A DNA stretch of 64,000 nucleotides from Aradus depressus (GCA_963662175.1 OY759218.1:6626001-6690000), one strand, 5' to 3'; shown: positions 40,996-51,389, counted from the first letter of the stretch. The notes: a model not told the origin generated them from the sequence alone. Numbers and translations are program-made.

Positions 40996-41469
40996 TAATG
41001 TCCTGCTAGTTGAAGCTCCTTTTTACTGTTTTTATAACCTCTAAGATCCGCTGAGATGGAGGACACTATAATCTGTGTCTATAATCCTTTTATAAGACCT
41101 AAATTTGCATATTCTTTTGGTAACAACATTCCTAAAAATGAAAGCTTTTGTATTCTGGTATCTTCATAAGTTACGATGTCATAATCATTAAAAATGAGTC
41201 CCTTTTGACAAGTATGTCGTTTGCATGAGGCAATTACCATAAAAACTTGGATTACAATTTTAGGAATTCCAATATTATTATATATTTTTTTGAATTTCTT
41301 AAAAAAGTAGCTTATTCGCACACTATTGGTAAGACCTGCGAATATTGTCAACATATTTCTATTAAATAAAGTTATCGAGAAAAAAAAACACAAATTCTAC
41401 TTCCTGTTTTTATTTTTTATTTTGCACTCAAATCATTCTTCGTTAATGTAAGTTCCAGAAATAAATGTC
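40996..41469. other. No gene seen
   Basis: AT-rich. A 104-codon minus-strand frame (41079-41393) has no recognisable domain. Confidence 0.4.
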
Positions 41470-41851
41470 GTCAGTGTAATATACCTCACCAGAACGAATT
41501 CATCAATTACTTTTTCGCTCTTCATCCAAAACCAGTCGACCGTTTATAATAGTCGACCGTAATAATCAATAGTTGACTTATATAGGATCTTTTTAATCCT
41601 CATACAAAATTTGTATCAATAAATTCATTACATCGGCAGTTATTGGGATTTTGAATTGAGCCCCCTCTGAACCCCCTTTCTCTTCGGGCGATTTCGCTGA
41701 AAATTAACAGATATTGTCCTCATGGGGTTTTGACATTAAATATGAAATGTCATGTTGATACATTCATTACATCGGCAGATATTGGGGTTTTTGTTCCACA
41801 CCTTCCCTTCTACAGATACCGCAGAAAATTACTACGTGACTTCCTAATGAG
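41470..41851 (-). repeat. Family A repeat, split by a hAT element
   Basis: Tail part of a minus copy. It resumes at 42665 after the hAT insertion and reaches the TAGCTGGGGTAGT end at about 42867. Confidence 0.75.
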
Positions 41852-42664
41852 TAGGGCTGTGATTTACATGCATTTACATATTTTTTTCTATTAACTTCAG
41901 CATCCTGTTTAAACATTATCTTTACGTTTTGAATAGAATCAATTTAAGCTATTTTTATTTTGCATAATTTTGCATATCAGAACTTTTTTCGCATATTTTT
42001 ATTCATACTTTTTTCGGCAGCTCAAGGATAGACTCTGTAAAGTAAGTGCATACCTATTTCAACTTTTTTAAAGACATTTTAATTGTTTTTTTTTTTTGTA
42101 AAATGACGATTAATAAAAATTAATCCCACTTTTTTCCCAAATTTGTCTCACTAAATTTGCTTCTGTTTGGCTAGGTGTACGCGCCTTTTATTGAGATGAG
42201 TGCATTCCAGGAACTCCAATGTTTCATATTGCGAACTTTTTATTCTGACTGTTTACTACCAGTTGATGTGGAGCACTTCAATTGATGTGGAGCACTCATT
42301 CAGCCGATACAAATCAATTTTAAGGCCAGCCAGGCGATCCTTTTGTTTGAAAATTAAAAAAAAATTATTGTTTGTAATTGTAACAGTTTTTTAGACGATT
42401 AAGTTCTTCTCTGTTCAAATAATTTTTTATATCACTATATTTTTTACTTCATTTTTTTGCTTATATATATTTTTTATTTAATACATTTTAATGTCTATAA
42501 AGATTTTCTATTACCTACTTCTGTAGTTTATTTTATTCTATAGGTACTATTTTCCTTTGCAGCCTTTCGCATATTTTTAGTTTTTTATTGTATATTTTGC
42601 TAAATATATTTGCATATATATGTGGATATTTCGCTGTTTTTATTGCATACAAATCACAGGCCTA
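41852..42664 (+). mobile_element. hAT element, 813 bp, non-autonomous
   Basis: The ends TAGGGCTGTGATTTACATGC and TGCATACAAATCACAGGCCTA are flanked by the exact 8-bp duplication CTAATGAG (41844-41851 and 42665-42672). The interior encodes SIDVEHSFSRYKSILRPARR, followed by an S-F-C-L-K-I segment. This is the hAT C-terminal dimerisation motif at about 42275-42370. No catalytic region is recognisable. Same family as 13606-14564. Confidence 0.92.
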
Positions 42665-42870
42665 CTAATGAGGTTTGGAATATACATATGAAATTTTGTA
42701 TTGATAAATGTATTCTATAGGGAGTTATCGTGTTCGTAGACGCACACTCAAGTTTTTTCATTTTTGGAATCAGGGTGTCGGAAAACATGAAATCTTGGTG
42801 AAAAGTCAACTTCGAATTTCATCCCGATTACTTTACTTTCCCTATACTTCATATAGCTGGGGTAGTCCAA
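42665..42870 (-). repeat. Family A repeat, head half after hAT insertion
   Basis: Continuation of 41470-41851. It shows the module, GGAATCAGGGTGTCGGAAAA, and the terminal CTTTCCCTATACTTCATATA hairpin. Confidence 0.75.
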
Positions 42871-43074
42871 ACGGACTATCAGAAAGAGAGGAATGGGTAG
42901 GGGGCCATTAAAAAAATAATTGTAATTTCGCGTTGCACTCTCAGATTTAGAAATATATTATAAAGAGGCTTATAGTTTGTGTCATAAAACGTTCGTCTAT
43001 GCTCATTAAAAGCCAATGTCGTTGAGAATAGTAGAGCTTTACCCCTAAAGAAACAGCTTCTGTTAATTGTATGA

Positions 43075-43440
43075 AGCCAATAGGACGTGACATGAGGAGA
43101 AAAATCACTGGCAATGTACTTCCCCAAGCTTTCGCTTTCACTCTGAAACCTATAACCGATTTGGCTGAAAATCAATCGTCCTGTGGGGTTCTGGATTCAC
43201 ATATAAAATTGCTGTCAATATATTCATTCTATCGGGAGTTATCATACAACATGAGATTTTGTTTTGGCTTAACACAAAAACTCCAGTAACAGCTGACGTA
43301 ATTAAGGTAACGACATGAAATTTAATAACTAAATCAAAAACCCAATAAATATGACATCTACTTATTTTCATCGGCGTTGGCTAAAGGAAAGGGTGGTCCA
43401 GAGGAGGGGAATGTACTGAAAAGTAGCCCCAAACTTGGCC
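43075..43440. repeat. Family A, two opposed partial copies
   Basis: The minus part, 43095-43255, starts CACTGGCAATGTACTTCCCC. The plus part, 43262-43440, carries AACTCCAGTAACAGCTGACG. Both are truncated. Confidence 0.65.
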
Positions 43441-43465
43441 GTGAAGTGACACATGATAACAGGTT

Positions 43466-43670
43466 GCTCCATGTCAAATTTTCTGTTTGTGTCATGTCCA
43501 GAACATGGGAGAAATATGATACTTTGAATGGGCACAGGTCCTTAATTGAAATTCTACCGTCAGAGACAGAATTAAACAAAACCAATTAGGTTATTTTAAT
43601 TCATGTGAGACAAGTCACATATAGTAAAAAAAAATTAGTACAGCTAAGCGAAAAAATCGTATGTGTCACC
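43466..43670 (+). repeat. Dispersed direct repeat, partner of 58336-58545
   Basis: Both copies share TCTGTTTGTGTCATGTCCAG, AACATG and an AATTCTACCGTCAG block, and both end in a family A tail. Unclassified. Confidence 0.7.
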
Positions 43671-43671
43671 G

Positions 43672-43815
43672 GCAATGTACTTTCCCACCACGAATTAATA
43701 AAATAAGATTTATCTCTTCACCTGGAACTAATGTACCGATTTGGTTGAAAATCAATAGGCGTCTTACCCAGGCACTTCTGAATCATCATAATAAATTTCA
43801 TAATTTGGGGAGATT
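43672..43815 (-). repeat. Family A tail fragment
   Basis: GTCACCGGCAATGTACTTTCC start, truncated after one module. Confidence 0.65.
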
Positions 43816-43837
43816 TGTTTGTTTTATGTGACTCATG

Positions 43838-43882
43838 CCCGGGCTTTAACCAGAAGTCATATCTATCGCCTACGTGAGCTCA
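43838..43882 (-). repeat. tRNA-derived SINE, short 3' fragment
   Basis: GTGACTCATGCCCGGGCTTT and CGCCTAC match the 3' block of the SINE in reverse. Confidence 0.65.
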
Positions 43883-43887
43883 GGAAT

Positions 43888-44567
43888 AAAGATGTGAATA
43901 CCTCATGGGAGGAAAATCAAGGGAGATACTAGTATATCCCTAGGTGTGTATCACACTGTGTTCCAAGCTGAAGTATATGCCATCCTCGGGTGTGTCTGGC
44001 TCATCAAGAGACGGAACATCAGGGGAGGGCGAATCTTAATATTGTCTGACAGCCAAGCAGCGCTGCAAGCAGTCAACATAGATTTCAAAATCGTCCTGGA
44101 ATGCCTTCAAGCACTGGAGTCCCTGATGGACCAAAATAGAATAGAGTTGAGATGGGTACCAGGGCATCAGGGATTTGAAGACCAACAAAAGGGCTGATCA
44201 ACTGGCCCGGTCAGGAGCTGACAGAGAACCTATAGGACCGGAACCTTTCTGCGGGATCTCTAAGAGCATCGCAAGTGCGGCAATAAAAGGTTGGCTGACC
44301 AGGAATCACATCCAGTTCTGGAGAGGGGTCCCAAAGCAAAGACATTCAAAACTCTTTGTAGCGGAACCCTCAGAGAAAAGGAGCCGAGAGCTCCTGAATA
44401 TGAACAGAATGGATCTTAGAACTAGAGACTCCTCTTCATATTCTAAGCCAGTGTAAAGCACTAAGCAGAATTCTGGACCATTAAAGAAACAGGGCTACGG
44501 TAGGGACCAACACACACAGGGCACACAATAGGCCTACTCTGGCCGCGGTGATACAATCAGTCCTCGA
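43888..44567 (+). mobile_element. LINE fragment with RNase H domain, second family
   Basis: Open from about 43930, it encodes FQAEVYAIL (catalytic E), an LILSDSQAAL motif (second D) and RWVPGHQG. A frameshift at about 44185 follows. It continues as KRADQLARSGA, IGPEPFCGISK, an A-A-I-K-G-W-L-T-R segment and SEKRSRELL. The first catalytic D is lost by 5' truncation. The usual C-terminal cysteine knuckle is missing and the frame ends at 44456. A 3' region with GGGCACACAATAGGCC follows. It differs from the RNase H LINEs at 5028 and 20684. Confidence 0.8.
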
Positions 44568-44587
44568 GGGGGGGGGGGGGGGGGGGG
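44568..44587. repeat. Run of 20 G
   Basis: Homopolymer at the end of the LINE fragment. It could form a G-quadruplex or be a sequencing artefact. Confidence 0.9.
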
Positions 44588-45015
44588 AAAGAATACCTGC
44601 TATGTAAATCCACTAAAATTATGCAGTTCCAGCATGCACGGACTTTTCTTTTGGTTTCCTAAGTTACTTGGTAAGGAATGTTTAGTGGTTGTGTGTACGC
44701 TGCAGCCAGAAGAGTCTACGACGGAGGTAACGTCATATCAAAGAAGAGATGCTACGGAAGCAGCGGATTCCCCGATTTGAGAAGCTCCAGTTGACACCCT
44801 GATTGGAATTTTTCCCCACTAACCCAAGAGCCGGGACCCGGGGAGGGCTCTTTGAGACTGAGTTTAATAAAAACGGATAGCTGGGTCTCTTTATCTGACC
44901 TTAGCTTTGTAGAGGATCTTCACATTAAAATCTCATTCTACCGGATCCGGCACAGGGGGAAAAAAAGGGATTCCAACAGGGAATATATCAGAAATGGGAT
45001 GAAATGCAATGCTTT
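44588..45015. other. No gene seen
   Basis: Less AT-rich than its surroundings but without a recognisable domain. It is interrupted at 45028 by a SINE. Confidence 0.4.
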
Positions 45016-45027
45016 CCATTGTAACAT

Positions 45028-45375
45028 AGAGGGCGCCGGTAGCTCAGTGGTAAGCGTGCTTGACTTCTGAGCTGAAGAACGTGGGTTCGTAACCCGACTG
45101 AGGCCCTTAGTTTATTTTATCTGGGAGGTAAAATAAACTTAAGCACCGTCCTTCGGATGGGACGTTAAGCGATGGTCCCGAGCCTGTACGATGTCAGGTA
45201 CTCGTTAAAGACCCCTACCCTAGGTGAATAAAAATTTAGGGTAGGCAAAATTTAGGACTCCCACAGTAGATTTGGGCTCATGTCCACCAGAGTGACGAAA
45301 GAGCGCTCTGGTAGTAGGCGATATGACCTCGTAGTTAAAGCCCGGGCATGAGTCATAAAACCTAACCTAACCTAA
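45028..45375 (+). repeat. tRNA-derived SINE, full length with target duplication
   Basis: It is flanked by CCATTGTAACAT at 45016-45027 and 45376-45387. A box TAGCTCAGTGG at 45040-45050 and B box GGTTCGTAACC at 45084-45094 form the Pol III internal promoter. The body includes GGGACGTTAAGCGATGGTCC and AGAGCGCTCTGGTAGTAGGC. The 3' end is CCCGGGCATGAGTCATAAAA followed by a (CCTAA)3 tail. This is the best-defined copy in the window. Confidence 0.95.
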
Positions 45376-45464
45376 CCATTGTAACATGCGTTGTGTGTGA
45401 TGGCAGGGAAAGGCACTGTTGCCATGCAGTTGCTAGGGTTTTACCAGCATTGACCTTAATTAAG

Positions 45465-45548
45465 TGGATCGCCGACAATGTACTTCCCCAGAAGAAATCA
45501 ATTAACTTCTCGCTCTCTCTCCAAAACCACTCGACCATATGGGCTGTG
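45465..45548 (-). repeat. Family A repeat, tail part, interrupted
   Basis: ATCGCCGACAATGTACTTCC start. It is interrupted by a palindromic element and resumes at about 45785. Confidence 0.65.
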
Positions 45549-45551
45549 TCA

Positions 45552-45740
45552 TAGTGTCAATAAATAAAAAACAAAGAACTTGTTTGACTATCATATTGTC
45601 TAATTCCACAAAAATATATACCTATACATATGTATATAGGCATAAAGTATATTGGTTTATTTAATAGTACACTTTATGTATATACTTTTGTAGAATTACA
45701 CAACATAAATATTAAACAAGTTGTTTATTTTATTAGCTTT
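45552..45740. mobile_element. Palindromic element, inverted dimer related to 61999-62130
   Basis: The arms (about 45554-45620 and 45675-45740) are inverted copies with AACTTGTTTGA, TTGTCTAATTCCAC and ATATATA. The axis contains GCATAAAGTATATTGGTTTA. A single copy of the arm followed by GTTTCGTC and CATCCTCAGCAG stands at 61999-62130. Confidence 0.65.
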
Positions 45741-45784
45741 TAACTATATATGGACAAATCGCATACATTTATTCTGACATTAAT

Positions 45785-45960
45785 AAGCGATAGTTGACTT
45801 ATTTCTAGGGCTTCTAAATCCTCATACTAAATTTTGTGTCGATAAATTCATTACATCGGCAGTTATTAGGGATTTTGAATTGAGCCCCCTCTCCTTCCCT
45901 TCATCCGATATCGCAGAAATTTGACAGGTTGCTCATTGGGTTTTGACTTTCAATATGAAA
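45785..45960 (-). repeat. Family A repeat, continuation
   Basis: GGCTTCTAAATCCTCATACT, ATTACATCGGCAG and GAATTGAGCCCCCTCTCC match consensus modules. Confidence 0.7.
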
Positions 45961-46444
45961 TATGGAGGGCTGTCAATATTATGATGCCGTTAGAAAGGGC
46001 AAGTCAGTAGCTTTCCAACGAGCCATCTCCCAAATTCCTACAATCTTACGAACTCGAGATATTCAACTTTCCGAACATGCAGTATAGAACCGACCGAGAT
46101 GTTAAATAAAAAACAAAACAAGAACAAAAAAAACAGAGGTTGAAGCGAGGATTGGTGTTGGAGTTAGGTGGAGAAGGCACGTAGGAGAGATTTGTCGGAG
46201 CTAAGCTTGGAAAGCCCGGATAGGATTAGGGGCCGATAGCCCTCTGTCCTACCCTGTGTCCTACCCTCTGCGGCCCGATTATCGGAGCCCTACCCGGCTT
46301 AGGGCACATTCATCAGATGGGCTAATTCCCTCATTACCACGGATTAGCAGCTTAGCTCAGTTGCACACCTTGTTCAGCTACTTAAGGAACACATCCTCCC
46401 ACTCCCTTCCTAAATATACTATAATAATAATTCAGGCAAAAAAA
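45961..46444. other. No gene seen; possible LINE 3' end
   Basis: From about 46130 the sequence GGTTGAAGCGAGGATTGG ... is GC-richer and ends in ATAATAATAATTCA at about 46434, like a non-LTR 3' end. No domain is recognisable. Confidence 0.35.
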
Positions 46445-46558
46445 AGTCGTCGGTCAATCACCGGCAATGTACTACCCCAGAACGAATTAATCAATTAACT
46501 TTAAGCTTCCCCTCCAAAACCAGTCGACCGCTTGCTGTAATTCAATAGTTGACTAAGG
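46445..46558 (-). repeat. Family A tail fragment
   Basis: GTCGTCGGTCAATCACCGGC and TACTACCCCAG, breaking off at AGTTGACTA where another sequence begins. Confidence 0.7.
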
Positions 46559-46769
46559 GTATGATCACAGTGGAACCGACATCGGACGATTCGACCGACG
46601 GACGACGTCGCCTGAACTCGGTATGTATACCGAAAAGGTATAAAGATCGTGTCAGAGCATCATTACACCAAACGTCGGATATCCATCGGGCGAATTTCAA
46701 TTCCGTTTTTTTTTATCAGCCGATTCGATCGATGTAGATTGATGTTTTAATAAACATTTTTCTCTTAAC
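46559..46769. other. Unclassified insert between family A pieces
   Basis: It begins AGGGTATGATCACAGTGG and is rich in CG-containing words (CGACCGACGG, CGTCGGATAT) that are rare elsewhere in the window. It is possibly one end of a DNA element; no partner end was found. Confidence 0.35.
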
Positions 46770-46919
46770 AATGAATGTATTGACACAAAATTTAATATGA
46801 GGATTCATAAGCCTCTATGTAAGTCAACTATTGATTGTTAGCCGAAACGGGATTGATTTTAGAGGGAAAGCGACAAGTTTATTGATTATCTGAGGAAGTA
46901 TATTGAGGGTGATTCACGG
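46770..46919 (+). repeat. Family A tail part, target of a hAT insertion
   Basis: It ends in GGTGATTCACGG, where a hAT element is inserted. The tail hairpin resumes at 47455. Confidence 0.7.
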
Positions 46920-47454
46920 TAGCGGTGTCAAACTATCGATAGTATCGATAGTTCTTAGCAACTATTGAAATTCAGAACACGAAAAGCAATCGCCGCTGTC
47001 GGGAAAAGAGTTTCGGTACGGTTGGCTTACTGACAGAAAGAGATCAGTTCCTTTAACCTACTAGTTAATATATTTTTATTAAATAGTTAATATGTTTAAA
47101 AAGGTTATGTTTAAAAGGTTATTTTAAAAATACCTATACTTTAATAACAATTGTTATTATTATTTCTATTTTGTGGCCCTAGGATGATCATCTGCTAGTG
47201 GTAAGATTGAAAATGAATGAATTAGGTGGCTACCTTATTCACAAAGAATTTACAGTTCCTCCTTACAAGTCTGGTGCATGTCATGTTTTTGTCATCCCAG
47301 GAAAAAATAGTCAAAGAAGTGTGTCAAAGAAATTGGAAAGTGCAAGACCGGTAATTTTAAATTACAATCTCAATCGATAGTACAATCGATTTTAAATATA
47401 ACTATCGATAATATTCGATTAATCAATAATACTATCGATAGTTCAACACCACTA
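46920..47454. mobile_element. hAT-type element, 535 bp, second MITE family
   Basis: The ends TAGCGGTGTCAAACTATCG and CGATAGTTCAACACCACTA are flanked by the exact 8-bp duplication ATTCACGG (46912-46919 and 47455-47462). ATCGATAGT motifs cluster at both ends. The interior has a 60-codon frame (47198-47380) with no recognised domain. Confidence 0.9.
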
Positions 47455-47469
47455 ATTCACGGGTGGCTT

Positions 47470-48153
47470 TTTTCTTCACATAACAGAGCCTCCACTTACC
47501 TCAACATTGTAGAGATACTGTCGACCCTATCAAATCTGATGGTTTTTTTTTTTTGACTTTAGCGTTGACCAACCACTTCAAAAAAAATGCATATATGAAT
47601 GGTTTCTAAAAAGTAAAAAGTTAAAAATCCACCCCTATCCCCTGGAAAATTGCATATAAATGATCGGAAAGGAGATTGGGAAGCCTGAGCACGTTCATGT
47701 AACAAGGTGTATCCTTTGTGATCTTCCGTACATCGCTCGCATCACATTGCCAAGCGGCTCTGATATCTTGGTTAAAGTTCATCAAATCTGATATGACAGA
47801 CAGACGTGAAATAATTGAATACTCGTATGTTTGGGTTTTTGTTCCTTTCTACATTTCCTGAGTGGATGTAAGTGTTTGTTCAAATGGCATGTCCTGTAAT
47901 TAGACTAGTCGTTGTAGCTCTTCACTCGAGATCTCCCCTCCTGCCTGCCGACACAAAGTCAAGGGGACAGCTTACCAGCCTCCCTCCCCTCCATCCCTGC
48001 CTCCCTGCCACCCCTGTCGCTATCCTAATTTACTAAGTCGTGTCGTGTCACTTGGTTTAATTCCCTCGAGAAGAATCAGAGAAAGAAAGCCTTCAGAGAT
48101 CTTTAAAAACCTCTCCGCTCATTTTAACTGCCCTCATCTGATACCATTTCTCC

Positions 48154-48154
<1 letters not shown>
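47470..48154. other. No gene seen
   Basis: Mixed composition. The C-rich stretch at about 47930-48020 has no recognised feature. Confidence 0.4.

Positions 48155-48225
<71 letters not shown>
48155..48225. repeat. TA microsatellite, about 70 bp
   Basis: Alternating TA from 48155 to 48216, then TTTATATATAAT. Confidence 0.95.
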
Positions 48226-48557
48226 ATGATTATTAGCACTTCGGCTAGAAAACTATCAATTTTTTTTTTTTTTTTGATAACAGCAATATTACAACTATAA
48301 TGTCATGTGAAAACAAAGAACAAGATGTCAGCAATATAGTAAGCTAATAAAGATTATAAGTAAAGTAATGAAGTATAGAAAAAATAAAATTTGTAAAAAG
48401 TAGAAGATTCACAGATTTTGAATAAATTAAATGACTACTTATTAAAACTATCAAAAAAACTCTTTTTCTGGAAAACGGCTTCAAATAATACAATAATTAT
48501 GATATACAATACATGTTAAAGCCTAATGTAATTGACACCGTATATACCGTATATTTA
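48226..48557. other. No gene seen
   Basis: AT-rich spacer. Confidence 0.4.
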
Positions 48558-48680
48558 CAGCGTAGGCAAAATTTCGGACTCCCACAGTAGAGTCGGGCTC
48601 ATGTCCACCAAAGTGACGAAAGAGAGCTTCGGTAGTAGGCAATATTACCTCGCAGTTAAAGCCCGGGCATGAGTCGCGAT
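48558..48680 (+). repeat. tRNA-derived SINE, 3' fragment
   Basis: CAGCGTAGGCAAAATTTCGG to GCCCGGGCATGAGTCGCGA. The head is missing. Confidence 0.75.
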
Positions 48681-49066
48681 AGCGGGTCACTAGTTGACAA
48701 CACTATTATCAATACAGTTCCCGGCAATTGTTGGCCGGTCAATATTTAGCATAATGGTCTCCCTAAGAAATCACTTTAGCACAATCAAAATAATCTAAGC
48801 GAATTTACCTGATAACAAGCCACAGAGACTAACGAAAGAATAATCAAATCCCAAAAGCCATGGATAACAATTGAAAGGAATAGGGACGAGAAAAAAAGGG
48901 AATAAGATTAAATATGTGGGGTGGATGATAAGGATTAAAGAAGGTCGGTTCTCAGCTCAGATCTACCGAGATAGCTTTATCCATCTTAAGAACAATCTTT
49001 CCAAGGTTTACCTTCAACTGGGATTAAATGTCTTATCTTTTTCTTCCACTGAAAAAAAAAAAAAAA
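48681..49066. other. No gene seen
   Basis: No recognised feature. An A run of about 18 at 49051-49069 adjoins the next family A copy. Confidence 0.4.
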
Positions 49067-50170
49067 AAAATCGTCGGTGAGTCACCGGCAATCTACTTCC
49101 CCAGAACGAATTAACCAATTAACTTTTCGCTCCCTCACCAAAACAAGTTAACCGTTTGCGCTAATATTCAACAGTTGACTTACATATGGGGTCCTAAATC
49201 CTCATACTAAATTTTGTGCCGATTCATTAAGGTAGCCATACACGAGGTGGCGTCCCTTGAGGCCAAAAAATCCCGAACAAAAAGTCAATACTTTTTCTGC
49301 ATTGAGGCCGGATTTTACCTATCTCTTGTACTATTCCGACATATCTCGAGAATTTTTAACAGAATTCATACATATGTATGAGAATAAATCTTGCTTGTGG
49401 CAAGTTTGTTCAAAACACTATTATGATAGAAATAGAAAGGAGGCGGTATATGCGAAGCCTTGAGGAAAATCTCCTCAGTGTGTGGGCGAGGGTTCGGTAC
49501 AGGAAATCACCAAGGAAATCCCGGAGGCTTTTTCCTTGAGGATTTCCAGTTCGTGTATATACGTGTATGGCTACCTTTACATCAGCAGTTATTAGGGATT
49601 TTGAGTTGAGCCCCTCCGACCCCCCTCCCCTTCTGCTGATTCCGCTGAAAATTGAAAAGTGTCGTGCTAATGGGGTTTTGAATTCACATAGGAAATTTTG
49701 TGCCCTATATATATCCATTACAACGGCAGTAATTAGAGTTCTTGTATTAAACCTCCCCCCTTCCTTCTTCCCCCCTTCCCAGCCATTTGGCTGAAAATGA
49801 ATAGTTTTAATCCTTATAGGTTTCGGAATACACATATAAGATATCGTGTCGATACATTCATTCTATCAAGAGTTATCGCGTTCACAGGCATACATTCTAT
49901 TCCAAACATTCAACAATGAAAAAGGGGGAAGGGTTGAGCCTCTCTTTCCTTCGGCCAATTTGGCTGAAAGTCAATAGTTGTCGTCCTTAGAGATTTCTGG
50001 ATACCCATGTACAATTTCGTGTCGATATATTCATTCTATCCGGCGTTATCGTGTTCGAAGAAACACACAAACAAAACAGGGGGTCGGAAAACATAAAATT
50101 CTGGTGAAAACAACGTAGCATTTTTTTACCGATTACATAACTTCCCCTGTACTTGGATTAGCTGGGGAAT
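49067..50170 (-). repeat. Family A repeat, full length, interrupted by a Harbinger-like element
   Basis: The tail hairpin GTCGGTGAGTCACCGGC and TACTTCCCCAG open the copy. A TTA in the CATTACATC module is the insertion site of the element at 49230-49576. Four modules follow, with CGATACATTCATT-type blocks near 49577, 49716, 49852 and 50023. The terminal hairpin relic CTTCCCCTGTACTTGG closes it. Confidence 0.8.
49230..49576 (+). mobile_element. Harbinger-like MITE with MADF-like fragment
   Basis: The termini AGGTAGCCATACACGA and CGTGTATGGCTACCT are inverted, flanked by TTA (49227-49229 and 49577-49579). Removing the insert restores the family A module CATTACATC, which confirms the boundaries. 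The interior encodes SREFLTEFIHMYENKSCLWQ, then a H-Y-Y-D-R-N-R-K-E-A-V-Y-A-K segment. This resembles the start of a MADF (Myb/SANT-like) domain, as in the second protein of PIF/Harbinger elements. No transposase. Confidence 0.85.
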
Positions 50171-50199
50171 TAAAAGAAAGTAATACTTTCTTATACTAA

Positions 50200-50335
50200 G
50201 GTCAAGTATTGCACCAGGTACTCGTTGAAAAACCCAACTCATGGTAATAACTTTAGGACTCCCACAGTGGAGTCGGGCATGTAGACGATACATATGTCTT
50301 CTAGTTTAGCCCGGGCATGAGTCACAAGAAACAAA
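50200..50335 (+). repeat. tRNA-derived SINE, 3' fragment
   Basis: CCAGGTACTCGTTGAAAAAC, a GACTCCCACAGTGGAGTCGG block and GCCCGGGCATGAGTCACAAG, with deletions. Confidence 0.7.
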
Positions 50336-50599
50336 CAATCAAATCTCCCCGAATCTGGTTGCTGTCACAATGAATATTTTTTATCCTGTTCCTTCCGACC
50401 AAGGTTTGGAGCCCATATACAAAACAAGAAGAAGGATTTATCCTTCTGTCAAAAGACAAATTGAAAACTGGGTTTTATTACGTCAAATATGGGACTTGTA
50501 GGTTAGAACCTTCAGGCAAGGGCTCCAAACGTTTCTAGCCTACTTAATTAACACAAAACACAAACACAGGCTAACACAAAAACCCCAGTAACTGTTGAT
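50336..50599. other. No gene seen
   Basis: Short spacer without recognised feature. Confidence 0.35.
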
Positions 50600-51180
50600 A
50601 TAGTGAATGTAACGACATGCAATTTTATAAGTAAATTAAAAAACCTCATAAGGATGACACCTATTAATTTTTAGTCTTGACTAGGAAAAACTAATAAACC
50701 TCTATGTAATAACGCCGAGCACGATGGAAGTTCCTTCCTTTAGGCTGATACGAGGGCGGGAGTGTACCCCATTTTTATTTTGGCACGACAAGGGCGGGCT
50801 ACACTACCGGGGTTATTTACAGACATCCATGGGGGAGAAAAGTTTTAGCTATGAAATAAAATTTTCCCCATGAAATAAAATCTTCCCCCGGAAGGGATTC
50901 GAACCCGCGCCCTTGGAGAGTCCATGCAACCAAAGCCCTACGATCTGGTCCATACGCCTCTGAAATTTTATATGTGGATTCAGGTTTGAATGAGGACGAC
51001 ACCTGTCGATTTTCTGAGGGAGAGTAAAAACTCAGCTGATTAATTCGTAAAGGGGAAGTACATTATTGGCGATTCACCGACGACATTTTCCATGTGTCGG
51101 AAAACATGAAATTCCGATGAAAACTTCATCGTTGAATTTTCGTCCGAATATATAACTTCCCCTTTACTATGTAAAGTTGT
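50600..51180. repeat. Family A fragments around a second SINE-like element
   Basis: Plus fragments at 50570-50700 and about 50985-51085 (GGGGAAGTACATTATTGGCG) are followed by a minus head (51085-51180, CTTCCCCTTTACTATGTAAAG). Confidence 0.6.
50817..50975 (-). repeat. Second tRNA-derived SINE-like element
   Basis: The minus strand reads ...GACTCTCCAAGGGCGCGGGT then TTCGAATCCCTTCCGG. This gives a perfect B box GGTTCGAATCC in a tRNA-like T arm. GGGGAAAATTTTATTTCAT-like sequence repeated twice follows. An A box is only weakly visible (TAGGGCTTTGG). It differs from the main SINE family. Confidence 0.55.
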
Positions 51181-51194
51181 GGAAATAACAACAT

Positions 51195-51389
51195 TCATAC
51201 TAAAGTCGCCGACCGGCCTAAATCAGGCTCCATTTTAACTTTTAATTTTTCCAGACTGTTAAAAATCGTGTAAATGTGTGACATGGTGTTAACAAAATGA
51301 TTCTTGCTGGTCACGTAGCGATTGGCCAATATTCCAACGATAAATCCCGTTTTCCACCATCCGCCTCCCAAATTAAAGAGATCGAACAT
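51195..51389 (-). CDS. Small ORF, possible single-pass membrane protein (63-64 aa), unrecognised
   Basis: ATG at 51389 opens MFDLFNLGGGWWKTGFIVG, then I-L-A-N-R-Y and a moderately polar second half ending GRSATLV before the stop at 51195. Residues 8-23 could form a short membrane segment. The codons look non-repetitive and the stretch lies in unique sequence between repeats. A CCAAT box (51447-51452, minus strand) lies about 60 bp upstream. A family A head begins about 15 bp after the stop, so any 3' UTR is disrupted. No family was recognised. It could be a small gene, an exon, or chance. Confidence 0.35.
   Translation of the reverse strand: MFDLFNLGGGWWKTGFIVGILANRYVTSKNHFVNTMSHIYTIFNSLEKLKVKMEPDLGRSATLV

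Noticed and set aside
42879..43175. 98-codon minus-strand frame as a gene
   Set aside because: It crosses the boundary of a family A repeat and has no domain.
45358..45378. CCTAACCTAACC as telomeric DNA
   Set aside because: It is only three units long and lies between the SINE end and its target duplication, so it is the SINE tail.
48045..48236. 63-codon frame ending in alternating Ile-Tyr
   Set aside because: The second half is translation of a TA microsatellite.
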